Part shown: one piece after another, positions 8,311 through 16,548 of the stretch
How positions within the stretch are numbered: position 1 is the first letter of the stretch
How the letters are laid out: each line of letters opens with the position of its first letter
DNA from: Bradyrhizobium sp. 139
GTDB lineage: Bacteria; Pseudomonadota; Alphaproteobacteria; Rhizobiales; Xanthobacteraceae
Direction of reading: 5' to 3'
NCBI RefSeq assembly: GCF_023074175.1
Contig: NZ_JADPKS010000126.1
Span: 1-64,000, forward strand
Length of the DNA stretch: 64,000 bases
Program-made: the position numbers and the translations under genes
The notes under the pieces: model-generated
What the model was told of the DNA's origin: nothing
The model's database searches: none
What the model saw: the letters and a program-made list of their open reading frames with translations, nothing else

Positions 8311-9840
8311 ATGTCCTTTACCAATCTCGGACTATCCGAAAAAGTTCTCGCCGCAGTGGCGGCCACCGGTTACACCACCCCCACCCCCATCCAGGAACAG
8401 GCGATCCCCCACGTCCTCGCACGCAAGGACGTGCTCGGCATCGCCCAGACCGGCACCGGCAAGACCGCAGCCTTCGTGCTGCCGATGCTCACCATCCTCG
8501 AAAAGGGTCGCGCCCGCGCGCGCATGCCGCGGACGCTGATCCTGGAGCCGACCCGCGAGCTTGCGGCGCAGGTGAAGGAAAACTTCGACCGCTACGGCGC
8601 AGGCCAGAAGCTCAATGTCGCACTGCTGATCGGCGGCGTGTCCTTCGGCGACCAGGATGCCAAGCTGACGCGCGGCGTTGATGTGCTGATCGCCACCCCC
8701 GGCCGCCTGCTCGACCACACCGAGCGCGGTGGCCTCCTGCTCACCGGCGTCGAGCTGCTCGTCATCGACGAAGCCGACCGCATGCTGGACATGGGCTTCA
8801 TTCCCGACATCGAGCGCGTCTGCAAGCTGGTCCCGTTCACGCGGCAGACCCTGTTCTTCACCGCGACGATGCCGCCGGAAATCCGGCGCATCACCGAGAC
8901 CTTCCTGCACAACCCGCAGAAGGTGGAAGTTTCCAAGCCCGCCACCACCGCCGTCACAGTCTCGCAGTGTCAGGTCCCGGCCGGGCGCGAGGCGCATGAA
9001 AAGCGCGAATTGCTGCGGCGCCTGCTGCGCGAGGCCAAGGATCTCAAGAACGCGATCATCTTCTGCAATCGCAAGCGCGAAGTCGCCGTCGTTCACAAAT
9101 CGCTCCAGAAGCACGGCTTCAGCGTCGGGGCCCTGCACGGCGACATGGACCAGTCGGCCCGCACGGCGGCGCTCGAACAGTTCCGTAAGGGCGAGCTGCC
9201 GCTTTTGGTAGCCTCCGACGTCGCCGCCCGCGGCCTCGATATCCCTGAGGTCAGCCACGTCTTCAATTTCGACGTCCCTCACCATCCTGACGACTATGTC
9301 CACCGCGTCGGCCGCACCGGCCGCGCAGGCCGGACCGGCGTCGCGATCTCGCTCGTGACGCCGCTCGACCAGAAGTCGATGGTGGCGATCGAGAAGCTGA
9401 TCGGCCAGAGCATTCCCCGCGCCGAGGGCGACTTCGAGATGCACGCCGGCACAGCCGAACAGAGCGAGCGCCCGCGCGAGTCGCGCGGACGGGATCGCGA
9501 ACGCTCCCGCAGCGGACGCGGGAAATCGCGTCGCGGCCACGAGCCGCGCGATGAAGCGGCACAGCCCGCCGAGGCAAGACCCGCGGTCGATGCCAGGCCT
9601 GCGGCCGAAGCGCGATCCGCACGCGAGGCAAGGCCCGCACGCGACGCAAGGCCTCCCCGTGAACCACGGCAATCATCCGAGCCGCGCGGCGGATCGCACC
9701 AACCAGCCAATCCATCCCACGTGCCCTCGATCGGCCGTCCCGAGCCGCGCCGCCAGCGCGAAGCAGACACCGAACCGGGCGATCACTCGCATCTCCCGGC
9801 GTTCCTGTTGCGCCCCGTTCGTTCCCCCGCCGGCGCCTGA
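8311..9840 (+). CDS. rhlE: DEAD-box RNA helicase RhlE
   Basis: An ATP-dependent RNA helicase of 509 residues. In order: the Q motif (FTNLGLSEKVLAAVAATGY, PTPIQ), motif I AQTGTGKT (45-52), PTREL, DEAD (153-156), motif III as TAT in FFTATMPP (184-186, instead of the usual SAT), ASDVAARGLDIP and HRVGRTGRAG. The region beyond about residue 385 is a basic, low-complexity tail with Arg/Ser/Gly runs and repeated E/DARPA units (9550-9670), typical of an RNA-binding extension. RhlE-type helicases act in ribosome assembly, cold adaptation and RNA decay; RNase E is encoded elsewhere in this window. Transcription appears to start in an isolated promoter with a long leader, and ends in a strong hairpin. 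Confidence 0.93.
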   Translation: MSFTNLGLSEKVLAAVAATGYTTPTPIQEQAIPHVLARKDVLGIAQTGTGKTAAFVLPMLTILEKGRARARMPRTLILEPTRELAAQVKENFDRYGAGQKLNVALLIGGVSFGDQDAKLTRGVDVLIATPGRLLDHTERGGLLLTGVELLVIDEADRMLDMGFIPDIERVCKLVPFTRQTLFFTATMPPEIRRITETFLHNPQKVEVSKPATTAVTVSQCQVPAGREAHEKRELLRRLLREAKDLKNAIIFCNRKREVAVVHKSLQKHGFSVGALHGDMDQSARTAALEQFRKGELPLLVASDVAARGLDIPEVSHVFNFDVPHHPDDYVHRVGRTGRAGRTGVAISLVTPLDQKSMVAIEKLIGQSIPRAEGDFEMHAGTAEQSERPRESRGRDRERSRSGRGKSRRGHEPRDEAAQPAEARPAVDARPAAEARSAREARPARDARPPREPRQSSEPRGGSHQPANPSHVPSIGRPEPRRQREADTEPGDHSHLPAFLLRPVRSPAGA

Positions 9841-9861
9841 AGCACGAGACTAATTTTAGAC

Positions 9862-9893
9862 TGCGGTTGAAAAAAACAGCCGCACAATTTTTT
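9862..9893 (+). terminator. Rho-independent terminator of rhlE
   Basis: TGCGGTTG (9862-9869) pairs with CAGCCGCA (9877-9884), with one G-U pair and an all-A loop, followed within three bases by six T residues (9888-9893). It lies 21 bases past the rhlE stop. Confidence 0.85.
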
Positions 9894-10007
9894 GATGCAT
9901 CGGCGAACGGCTGTTTACGGGCCGTTCACGATCATCCGTTAGCCTACGAACATAATTTAAGCATTGCAGCGATCGACCGGCGCACTGATCGCCGTGGGGA
10001 ATGTTCC

Positions 10008-11075
10008 GTGGTCAACGTGCTCGACGAACACGAACGCACGATGGCGTTCGCCGAGGTGGCGCTCGGTCAGATCCGGTCGCTTCGGCAAACCGCAATTCCC
10101 CGCAATTACGAGATCTGGTACGTCTACGCTACCGGCTATAACGCACCGCTCAACAAGATCATCAACGAGACGCTGGCGCGCCATGGCAAGCTGACCGAGG
10201 GCGATCTCGAGCAGATCTACGAGACCTATCTTTCCCACATCAAGACCACCGACCGCATCGACAAGGTCGGCGCACGCGTCATCGGCGAGATCGACGACGT
10301 GTTGAAGGTGCTGAGCGAAGCGCTCGGGATGACCGGCTCCTACGATGCCAGCCTGTCGGGCGCGACCGAGCAACTGTCGACGGCCAAGAGCCGCGACCAG
10401 ATCAAGTCGATCGTCGAGACGCTGCTGCGTTCGACCAGCGAGATGCGCGAGACCAACAAGGCGCTGGAAGAGCGGCTGACGCTGTCCAAGAGCGAGATCA
10501 GCAACCTCCAGCAGAGCCTGGAGGCGATCCGGGCCGAGAGCTTGACTGACCCGCTCACGGGGTTGGGCAATCGCAAATATTTCGATCGCATGATCAGCAT
10601 GGCCGTGCAGAGCGCGCTCGCCTCTGGCGAGCCGCTGTCCCTGCTGCTGTTCGACATCGATCATTTCAAGTCGTTCAACGATTCCTACGGCCATCTCACC
10701 GGCGACCAGGTGCTGCGGCTCGTCGGCCTGTCCATGAAGCAGACCATCAAGGGACAGGACATCACCGCGCGCTATGGCGGCGAGGAATTCGCTGTCCTGC
10801 TGCCCAACACGGCGCTGCGCCAGGCGCTCACCGTTGCAGATCACATTCGCCGCGCTGTGATGGCGAAGGAATTGAAGAAGAAATCGACCGGCGAGATCCT
10901 CGGCCGCGTCACCATCTCCGTCGGCGTCTCCATGCTCAAGCAGGGCGACGACACCGACGCGCTGATCGAGCGTGCGGATGCCTGCCTCTACGCCGCCAAG
11001 CGCAACGGCCGCAACCGCGTGATCTGCGAGGCCGATCCGGAATTCGCGGTCGAGACGCACAACCGGGTGGCGTGA
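10008..11075 (+). CDS. GGDEF-domain diguanylate cyclase
   Basis: A 355-residue cytoplasmic protein with an uncharacterised helical N-terminal region (about 160 residues), a coiled coil (ERLTLSKSEISNLQQSLEAIRAES) and a C-terminal GGDEF domain. The active site reads RYGGEEF, and the substrate and metal motifs (TDPLTGLGNRKYF, FDIDHFKSFND) are intact, so it should make c-di-GMP. The inhibitory site usually RxxD is KGQD here, so product feedback may be weakened. The GTG at 10008, with GGGGA eight bases upstream, is preferred over the TTG at 9867, which lies inside the rhlE terminator. No EAL domain, membrane helix or partner gene is visible. Confidence 0.88.
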   Translation: MVNVLDEHERTMAFAEVALGQIRSLRQTAIPRNYEIWYVYATGYNAPLNKIINETLARHGKLTEGDLEQIYETYLSHIKTTDRIDKVGARVIGEIDDVLKVLSEALGMTGSYDASLSGATEQLSTAKSRDQIKSIVETLLRSTSEMRETNKALEERLTLSKSEISNLQQSLEAIRAESLTDPLTGLGNRKYFDRMISMAVQSALASGEPLSLLLFDIDHFKSFNDSYGHLTGDQVLRLVGLSMKQTIKGQDITARYGGEEFAVLLPNTALRQALTVADHIRRAVMAKELKKKSTGEILGRVTISVGVSMLKQGDDTDALIERADACLYAAKRNGRNRVICEADPEFAVETHNRVA

Positions 11076-11182
11076 CGCCGAATCTGCGCACCACCCGCGC
11101 TTGACATTCTGACCTGACAAACGACATCTTCCTCGCCGCTTTACGGGCGCCTGACTGCGAGCATCCGGAAGGACTTGTCGCC

Positions 11183-11713
11183 TTGTCCAATCCCCACGAT
11201 TTTCATGCTCCACAACCGTCCTACACTAGGGACGAACTGCTAAGATCGAGCGAGGGCGGCTATTTCGGCGCCGGCAATGCGCAATTGCCCGCGCCGCCGA
11301 TGCTGATGATGGACCGCATCACAGAAATCAGCATGGACGGCGGCGAGTTCGGCAAGGGCCATGTCGTCGGCGAGCTCGACATCGGGCCTGGCTATTGGTT
11401 CTTTGACTGCCATTATCGCGGCGACCCGATGATGCCGGCGTCTCTGGGGCTGGATGCCATGTGGCAGGTGATCGGCTATTGGCTCGGCTGGTCGGGCTCA
11501 CCGGGCAAGGGTCGCGCCATCGGCGTCGGCGAGGTGGACGTCACGGGATCCATCACACCGGACACGCGACGCGTGCGCTACGAGGTCGCCATGCGCCAGG
11601 TCCGGCGCGGCAAGCTGGTGCTCGGAATTGCCGACGGTCGCGTGCTTGCGGACGGTGTCTGTGTCTGCATGGCCAAAGATATGAAGGTTGGCCTGACAAA
11701 GGCGGTGGATTGA
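11183..11713 (+). CDS. fabA: FabA-type 3-hydroxyacyl-ACP dehydratase
   Basis: A 176-residue protein matching 3-hydroxydecanoyl-ACP dehydratase in length and motifs. The catalytic pair is His77 (CHYRGDP) and Asp91 (LGLDAMWQ), at the same 14-residue spacing as in E. coli FabA. FabA dehydrates, and can isomerise, C10 hydroxyacyl-ACP to start unsaturated fatty-acid synthesis. The usual PGCLGLDA loop reads PASLGLDA here, and no fabB or fabI follows, so this may be a second paralogue with shifted specificity. The start is TTG at 11183, supported by GGAAGGA (11167-11173) nine bases upstream; no better codon exists. A dispersed repeat follows the gene. Confidence 0.85.
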   Translation: MSNPHDFHAPQPSYTRDELLRSSEGGYFGAGNAQLPAPPMLMMDRITEISMDGGEFGKGHVVGELDIGPGYWFFDCHYRGDPMMPASLGLDAMWQVIGYWLGWSGSPGKGRAIGVGEVDVTGSITPDTRRVRYEVAMRQVRRGKLVLGIADGRVLADGVCVCMAKDMKVGLTKAVD

Positions 11714-11720
11714 CGTCGCG

Positions 11721-11757
11721 TACGGTGGGCAAAGGCGCGCAGCGACGTGCCCACCAT
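11721..11757. repeat. Dispersed palindromic element (GTGGGCA family)
   Basis: GGTGGGCA (11724-11731) and TGCCCACC (11748-11755) form a perfect 8-bp inverted repeat around a GC-rich core (AAAGGCGCGC...). It resembles the short intergenic elements with GGTGGGCA ends that I recall as frequent in Bradyrhizobium genomes. It may also act as the fabA terminator, although there is no T run. Confidence 0.65.
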
Positions 11758-11777
11758 CTCACATCAGGACCTCAACG

Positions 11778-11841
11778 GTGGGTGGGCACGCTTCCGCCTT
11801 CGCTGTTCGAGCTATGGCGGGCGGGTCGCTTTGCCCACCTG
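11778..11841. repeat. Dispersed palindromic element overlapping TfoX gene end
   Basis: The ends are GGTGGGCACGC on the left (from 11781) and GCTTTGCCCACC on the right (to 11839), with TCCGCC and GGCGG arms inside. It is the same GTGGGCA-ended repeat type as the element 30 bases away, in a longer version. The right half lies inside the TfoX-domain gene and supplies its last codons and stop. Confidence 0.65.
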
Positions 11842-12261
11842 ACGTACCGTTTTCTTGGCCGGGCGCTTCTTCGCAACGGGCTTCCTCGGCGTGGCCGTCT
11901 TCGCCACCTTCTTCGCCGCCTTCTTTCCCTTCGCCCGCTTCTTCGCCTTGGCACGCTGGGCGGCGGCGAGCGCTGCCCTCGCCCAACGCGCAAGCTCCTC
12001 GGAATCGTCGAACAGGCGCGCCGGCAGCTCCCAATAGGAATTCACCAGCACGGTCTTGGCCCGGGTCGCATACTGGAACGGCTTCGAGCCTTCCGCTTCA
12101 AAGTCCGGGATGGTCTGCTCGTCGGCGCGGAAGAACAGGCCGGCGCGCAAGGCGAGCGCGAAGTTGATACCGTCGGCGGAGATGCCGTAGCCGGAAAACA
12201 TTTTTCGGATGGTGACAGGGCCGAAATCGGCGAACAGGTCGATCAGGAATTCGCGGTCCAT
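11812..12261 (-). CDS. TfoX N-terminal domain protein with Lys-rich tail
   Basis: A 149-residue protein. Residues 1 to about 100 match the TfoX/Sxy N-terminal domain: MDREFLIDLFADFGPVTIRKMFSGYGI, FALALRAGLFFRADE, then VLVNSYWELPARLFDD. In Haemophilus and E. coli, TfoX/Sxy co-activates competence genes, but most alphaproteobacterial single-domain members are uncharacterised. The C-terminal 50 residues are a Lys/Ala/Arg-rich, histone-like tail (AKAKKRAKGKKAAKK). The final residues (about QVGKATRPP) are encoded within a dispersed repeat, so the true ancestral C-terminus was probably different. The ATG at 12261 has GGGAAG six bases upstream; the upstream extension is repeat-derived and was rejected. 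Confidence 0.82.
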   Translation of the reverse strand: MDREFLIDLFADFGPVTIRKMFSGYGISADGINFALALRAGLFFRADEQTIPDFEAEGSKPFQYATRAKTVLVNSYWELPARLFDDSEELARWARAALAAAQRAKAKKRAKGKKAAKKVAKTATPRKPVAKKRPAKKTVRQVGKATRPP

Positions 12262-12302
12262 GGAGGCTTCCCGGAGCCAGCAGCCAGCGTTCATATCACC
12301 GC

Positions 12303-12385
12303 CGTCATTGCGAGCGAAGCGAAGCAGACTATCCGCTGCAGAGACGACCTGGATTGCGTCGTCGCAAGGGCTCCTCGCGATGACG
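12303..12385. repeat. Dispersed palindromic element (CGTCATTGCGAG family)
   Basis: The ends CGTCATTGCGAG (12303-12314) and CTCGCGATGACG (12374-12385) are inverted with one mismatch, followed inward by GCGAAGCGAAGC-type sequence. I recognise this as a common Bradyrhizobium intergenic repeat type. It separates the sufA 3' end from the TfoX gene. Confidence 0.7.
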
Positions 12386-12392
12386 GAGAGAA

Positions 12393-12803
12393 CTACCCGT
12401 CGATCTTCGCCGGGCGCAGCTCGACCGACTCGCCGCAGCCGCAAGCGGAGATCTGGTTCGGGTTGTTGAAGACGAACTGGGCCTGCATCTTGTCGGCCTT
12501 GTAGTCCATCTCGGTGCCAAGCAGGAACAGTACGGCCTTGGGATCGATCAGGATCTTGACCCCCTTGTCCTCGACGACCTCATCGGTCGGGCGGACATCA
12601 TGGGCGTATTCGACGGTGTAGGACTGCCCAGCGCAGCCGCCGTTCTTCACACCGACGCGCAGGCCCACGATCTCGGAATCAGCGCGCTGGGTCAGCTCGC
12701 TGATGCGCTGAGCTGCGGCATCCGTCAGCCGCATCACCTGCGGGCGCGGCCGCCGCGGCTTGGGAGTGGATGCTGGTGTCGAGCCTGACGATATCTGGGT
12801 CAT
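12393..12803 (-). CDS. sufA: SufA/IscA-type Fe-S carrier
   Basis: A HesB/IscA-family protein of 136 residues, with a disordered Pro-rich N-terminus of about 22 residues ahead of the usual domain. The three conserved cysteines are Cys57 (NGGCAGQSY) and Cys121 and Cys123 (ACGCGES). A-type carriers accept clusters from the SufBCD scaffold and pass them to apoproteins. It is the last gene of the suf cluster, 64 bases after sufT, on the same strand. The 3' boundary is marked by a dispersed palindrome eight bases after the stop. The function is assigned from family plus location. Confidence 0.92.
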   Translation of the reverse strand: MTQISSGSTPASTPKPRRPRPQVMRLTDAAAQRISELTQRADSEIVGLRVGVKNGGCAGQSYTVEYAHDVRPTDEVVEDKGVKILIDPKAVLFLLGTEMDYKADKMQAQFVFNNPNQISACGCGESVELRPAKIDG

Positions 12804-12867
12804 GTCAGTGATGTGGTCCGTTGCGGCGCGAATTCAATGCCAATTCTGCAAAGCTAGTATGTAAGCA

Positions 12868-13239
12868 TTACCACATGTTGAGCACGAGGCGGGCCTCGTC
12901 GCTCATGCGTTCCGGCGTCCAGGCCGGCTCCCAGATCACCTTGACGTCGACCACGCCGACGCCGGGGACGCTGGCGACTGCGTTCTCGACCATGGTCGGC
13001 AGCTCACCGGCGGCCGGACAGTTCGGCGTCGTCAGCGTCATCTGGACGTCGACGGAACGGTCATCCTTGATTTCGACCTTGTAGATCAGGCCGAGCTCAT
13101 AGATGTCGGCGGGAATTTCCGGGTCGAACACGGTCTTCAGCCCGGCAATGATCTCGGTGGTGAGACGCTCGGTTTCCTCAGGCGGCAGCGCCGACTGGGT
13201 TTCCATCGGATTGGCTTTGATTTCGGCCGTGTCACTCAT
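12868..13239 (-). CDS. sufT: SUF-associated MIP18/DUF59 protein (SufT)
   Basis: A 123-residue protein of the DUF59 (MIP18/PaaD) family. The recognisable core is VFDPEIPADIYELGLIYKVEI, followed by VQMTLTTPNCPAAGELP with the conserved cysteine, then a WDPAWTPERMSDEAR-like segment near the end. SufT proteins help Fe-S cluster maturation under high demand; they are not scaffolds themselves. Its ATG overlaps the sufS stop by four bases (ATGA), a translational-coupling arrangement, and sufA follows. Confidence 0.92.
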   Translation of the reverse strand: MSDTAEIKANPMETQSALPPEETERLTTEIIAGLKTVFDPEIPADIYELGLIYKVEIKDDRSVDVQMTLTTPNCPAAGELPTMVENAVASVPGVGVVDVKVIWEPAWTPERMSDEARLVLNMW

Positions 13240-14483
13240 GCGAACAAATCCCGCGCCTTCAACAGCGCCTGTGCCAGATGATCGACTTCTTCCCGCGTAT
13301 TATACATGCCGAACGACGCCCGGCAGGTGGCGGTGACGTTGAACCGCTCTAAAAGCGGCATCACGCAATGGGTGCCGGCGCGCACCGCAATGCCCTGGCG
13401 GTCGATCACGGTGGCGACGTCGTGGGGGTGCGCACCCTCGAGCTCGAAGGAGATCACCGGACCCTTGCCGCGCGCGGTGCCGATCAGCCGCAGCGAGTTG
13501 ATCTCGCGCAGCTTCCCCTGCGCGTAGGTCAGGAGATCGTGCTCGTGCGCGGCGATTCGCTCCTTGCCGATCGAATTGACGTAATCGATGGCCGCACCCA
13601 GGCCCACCGCCTCGACGATCGCCGGCGTGCCGGCCTCGAATTTGTGCGGGGGATCGCCATAGGTGACGATGTCGCGCGAGACTTCTCGGATCATCTCGCC
13701 GCCGCCATTAAACGGGCGCATCGCGGCGAGTTGGTCGTACTTGGCCCAGAGCACGCCGATGCCGGTCGGACCATAGACCTTGTGGCCGGTGAAGACGTAG
13801 AAGTCGCAGCCGAGGTCCTGGACGTCGATCGGCAGATGCACCGCGCCCTGGCTGCCGTCGACCAGCACCGGAATGCCGCGGGCGTGAGCGATCTTCACAA
13901 CGTCCTTGACCGGGACGATGGTGCCGAGCGCATTCGACATCTGCGTGATCGCGACCAGCTTGGTCTTGGCGGTCAGCAGCTTCTCGAACTCGTCGAGGAG
14001 GAAGTTGCCCTCGTCGTCGACGGGCGCCCATTTGATCACGGCGCCCTGGCGCTCCTTGAGGAAATGCCAGGGCACGATGTTGGAGTGGTGCTCCATGATG
14101 GAGATGACGATCTCGTCGCCATCCTTGATGTTCGGCCCGCCCCAGGACGACGCGACCAGATTGATCGCCTCGGTCGCGTTGCGGGTGAAGATCACTTCCT
14201 CTGTTCGCGGCGCGTTGATGAACTGCGCCACCTTGGTGCGACCACCCTCATAGGCTTCAGTCGCGGCGTTGGCGAGGTAATGCAGGCCGCGATGCACGTT
14301 GGCGTATTCGGACGTATAGGCCTGCGTCATGCGGTCGAGCACGACTTGCGGCTTCTGCGCCGACGCCGCGTTGTCGAGATAGACCAGCGGCTTGCCGTAG
14401 ACCTGCATGGCGAGCGCCGGAAAATCCTGGCGCACGCGCGCGACGTCATAAGACCCGTTCAGGACTGCCGGATGCGTGCTCAT
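13236..14483 (-). CDS. sufS: Cysteine desulfurase SufS
   Basis: A PLP-dependent group II cysteine desulfurase, 415 residues, that supplies sulfur for cluster assembly. The PLP lysine is Lys235 (FTGHKVYGPTG), the N-terminal YLDNAA motif is present, and the active-site cysteine is Cys373 (RAGTHCVMPLLERF; the usual form is RAGHHCAQP). No sufE or sufU appears in the window. It overlaps sufD upstream and sufT downstream by four bases each, so it is tightly coupled within the operon. Confidence 0.95.
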   Translation of the reverse strand: MSTHPAVLNGSYDVARVRQDFPALAMQVYGKPLVYLDNAASAQKPQVVLDRMTQAYTSEYANVHRGLHYLANAATEAYEGGRTKVAQFINAPRTEEVIFTRNATEAINLVASSWGGPNIKDGDEIVISIMEHHSNIVPWHFLKERQGAVIKWAPVDDEGNFLLDEFEKLLTAKTKLVAITQMSNALGTIVPVKDVVKIAHARGIPVLVDGSQGAVHLPIDVQDLGCDFYVFTGHKVYGPTGIGVLWAKYDQLAAMRPFNGGGEMIREVSRDIVTYGDPPHKFEAGTPAIVEAVGLGAAIDYVNSIGKERIAAHEHDLLTYAQGKLREINSLRLIGTARGKGPVISFELEGAHPHDVATVIDRQGIAVRAGTHCVMPLLERFNVTATCRASFGMYNTREEVDHLAQALLKARDLFA

Positions 14484-15784
14484 TGGCGCCGCTCCAGCCA
14501 GCGCGCGGCAATCCCGATCACATGCTCGCGCAGATTATCATCGGCGATCTGCTCGATCGCCTCGCCGACGAAGGCCTGGATCAGCAGCGCCTGGGCCTGC
14601 TTCTCGGGCAGGCCGCGCGCCTTCAGATAGAACAACAGGTTCTCGTCGAGCGCGCCGGCGGTGGCGCCGTGGCCGCAGGAGACGTCGTCGGCGAAGATCT
14701 CGAGTTCCGGCTTGTTGTCGGCCTCGGCTTCGTCCGAGAGCAGCAGCGCGCGGGTCATCATCTTGCCGTCGGTCTTCTGCGCGTCGGGACGAACGATGAT
14801 GCGGCCCTGGAATACCGAATGGGCGCGATCGTCGATCACGGCGCGGAAGACCTCGCGGCTGATGCAGTTCGGCACGGCGTGGTCGACCACCAGCGTAGTG
14901 TCGCCGTGCTCGGTCTTCTGCAACAAGTTTACGCCGTTGATGGAGAGCTCGCTGCCCTCGCCTGCCAGCGTGATAAGGCCCTGGAGGCGGCTGACCGCGG
15001 CGCCGCTGGTCATGTTGAAAAAATTGACCTTCGTGTTGGCGCCGACGGTGACGAATTGCGACGTGATGTTCGCCGCATCAGGCGCATCGTCCATCAGGCG
15101 GACAAGCGCGACATCGGCGTTGTCGCCGATCGAGACCAACACGGCGTCATGGACCTGATAGGCCTTGGCGTCTGCCGCCACGAAGCTTTCGATGATCGTG
15201 GCGCGAGCGCCCTTCCCGATCCGCAGCTGTGAGCGGGTGAACGCCGATGCAGAAGCAGCGGTGGCAACATGGATGATCTGGACGGGCGCGGACAGTTGCG
15301 CGCCATCGGCAATCGACAGCACGACGCCATCAGTCGCCATCGCCGCATTCAGCGCAATCACGGCATCGGTGGACGCCGTCTTCAGAAGACCGGCATCCAT
15401 CTCCAGCGTCTCCCGTAACGTCTTGAAGCCTACCTCGGAGCCGAGTGCCTTGACGTCAGAGAGATCGGCCGAAAACACGCCATCGACCAGCACCAGCTTG
15501 CGGGCGCCCGCGATCGCGTGCGCCTTCACGGCCTCCGCCGCGCGCTTCAGCGCGGCCGCATCGGGGTTGGCTGCCAGCGGCAGCACCTCGCCGACCAGCG
15601 CGCGCAGGTCAGTGTATTTCCATTCCTCGATCCGGCGATGCGGCAGGCCGAGACGCTCATAGGTCTCGAACGCCTCGCGGCGTACCGCGATCACGGCCGG
15701 CGAACCCGGCAGCCGGCCTTCGGCGCTGGCGAAGAGATCGCTCACCGCGCGGCCTTTTCCGGTCTTTGCCACAGCAACGTTCAT
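14480..15784 (-). CDS. sufD: Fe-S assembly scaffold protein SufD
   Basis: A 434-residue SufD of normal length for alphaproteobacteria, the partner of SufB and SufC. The signature C-terminal region is intact: FQGRIIVRPDAQKTDGKM, LLLSDEAEADNKPELEIFADDVSCGHGATAGALD and LFYLKARGLPEKQAQALL. The conserved Cys/His in DDVSCGHGAT correspond to the SufB-SufD interface residues. It lies 11 bases after sufC and overlaps sufS by four bases. Confidence 0.95.
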   Translation of the reverse strand: MNVAVAKTGKGRAVSDLFASAEGRLPGSPAVIAVRREAFETYERLGLPHRRIEEWKYTDLRALVGEVLPLAANPDAAALKRAAEAVKAHAIAGARKLVLVDGVFSADLSDVKALGSEVGFKTLRETLEMDAGLLKTASTDAVIALNAAMATDGVVLSIADGAQLSAPVQIIHVATAASASAFTRSQLRIGKGARATIIESFVAADAKAYQVHDAVLVSIGDNADVALVRLMDDAPDAANITSQFVTVGANTKVNFFNMTSGAAVSRLQGLITLAGEGSELSINGVNLLQKTEHGDTTLVVDHAVPNCISREVFRAVIDDRAHSVFQGRIIVRPDAQKTDGKMMTRALLLSDEAEADNKPELEIFADDVSCGHGATAGALDENLLFYLKARGLPEKQAQALLIQAFVGEAIEQIADDNLREHVIGIAARWLERRQ

Positions 15785-15795
15785 CGCAAAATTCC

Positions 15796-16548
15796 TTACG
15801 CGGCGTCCTCGAACTGGGTGTAGCCGGACGCTTCCAGCTCCAGCGCCAGTTCCTTGCCGCCGCTCTTCACGACACGGCCCTTCGACATCACGTGCACCAC
15901 GTCAGGCACGATGTAGTTGAGCAGCCGCTGATAATGGGTGATGACGACCATCGCGCGCTTGGGCGAGTGCAGCGCATTAACTCCGTCGGCCGCAATCCGC
16001 AGCGCGTCGATGTCAAGGCCGGAATCCATCTCGTCGAGGATGCACAGGCTCGGCTCGAACAGCGCCATCTGAAGCACTTCGTTGCGCTTCTTCTCGCCGC
16101 CGGAGAAGCCGACATTGACGCCGCGCTTGAGCATGTCCTGCGGGATGTTCAGCGACTTCGAGACCTCGCGAACCTTCTTCAAAAAGTCCGGCGTCGAATA
16201 TTCGCTCTCGCCGCGCGCCTTGCGCTGCGCGTTCAGTGCCGTGCGCAGGAAGTTCATGGTGCTAACGCCCGGAATTTCGACCGGATACTGGAACGCCAGA
16301 AATACGCCCTTGGCCGCGCGCATGTCAGGCGACATGTCCAGCAGGTCCTCGCCCCTAAACAGGATCTCGCCGTCGGTGACTTCATAGCCGGGCTTGCCGG
16401 CGATGACGTGGGAGAGCGTCGATTTGCCGGAGCCGTTCGGCCCCATGATCGCGTGGATCTCGCCCTCGTTTACGGTCAGCGTCAGCCCGTGGAGGATCTC
16501 GCGCTCCTCGACACGTACCTTCAGGCCTTTTACTTCAAGCAATGCCAT
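15796..16548 (-). CDS. sufC: Fe-S assembly ATPase SufC
   Basis: An ABC-type ATPase of 250 residues. Walker A is MGPNGSGKST, the signature is GFSGGEKKRNE, and Walker B is SLCILDEMDSGLD. SufC drives conformational change of the SufBCD complex rather than membrane transport; no transmembrane partner is present. The start at 16548 (MALLEVKGLKVRVE) is the family start; the longer frame to 16635 runs into a dispersed repeat and was rejected. A 134-base gap containing that repeat separates it from sufB. Confidence 0.95.
   Translation of the reverse strand: MALLEVKGLKVRVEEREILHGLTLTVNEGEIHAIMGPNGSGKSTLSHVIAGKPGYEVTDGEILFRGEDLLDMSPDMRAAKGVFLAFQYPVEIPGVSTMNFLRTALNAQRKARGESEYSTPDFLKKVREVSKSLNIPQDMLKRGVNVGFSGGEKKRNEVLQMALFEPSLCILDEMDSGLDIDALRIAADGVNALHSPKRAMVVITHYQRLLNYIVPDVVHVMSKGRVVKSGGKELALELEASGYTQFEDAA

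Noticed and set aside
9862-9916. Classical attenuator or riboswitch between rhlE and GGDEF genes
   Set aside because: The would-be antiterminator arm is transcribed after the terminator T run, so it cannot prevent termination during transcription.
9867-10007. Upstream TTG extension of the GGDEF protein
   Set aside because: The TTG lies inside the rhlE terminator hairpin, and no ribosome site precedes it; GTG at 10008 has one.
9957-11213. 418-residue minus-strand frame opposite the GGDEF gene
   Set aside because: Shadow of the cyclase; composition is antisense-like.
13368-14630. 420-residue plus-strand frame opposite sufS
   Set aside because: Shadow of a well-supported SufS gene.
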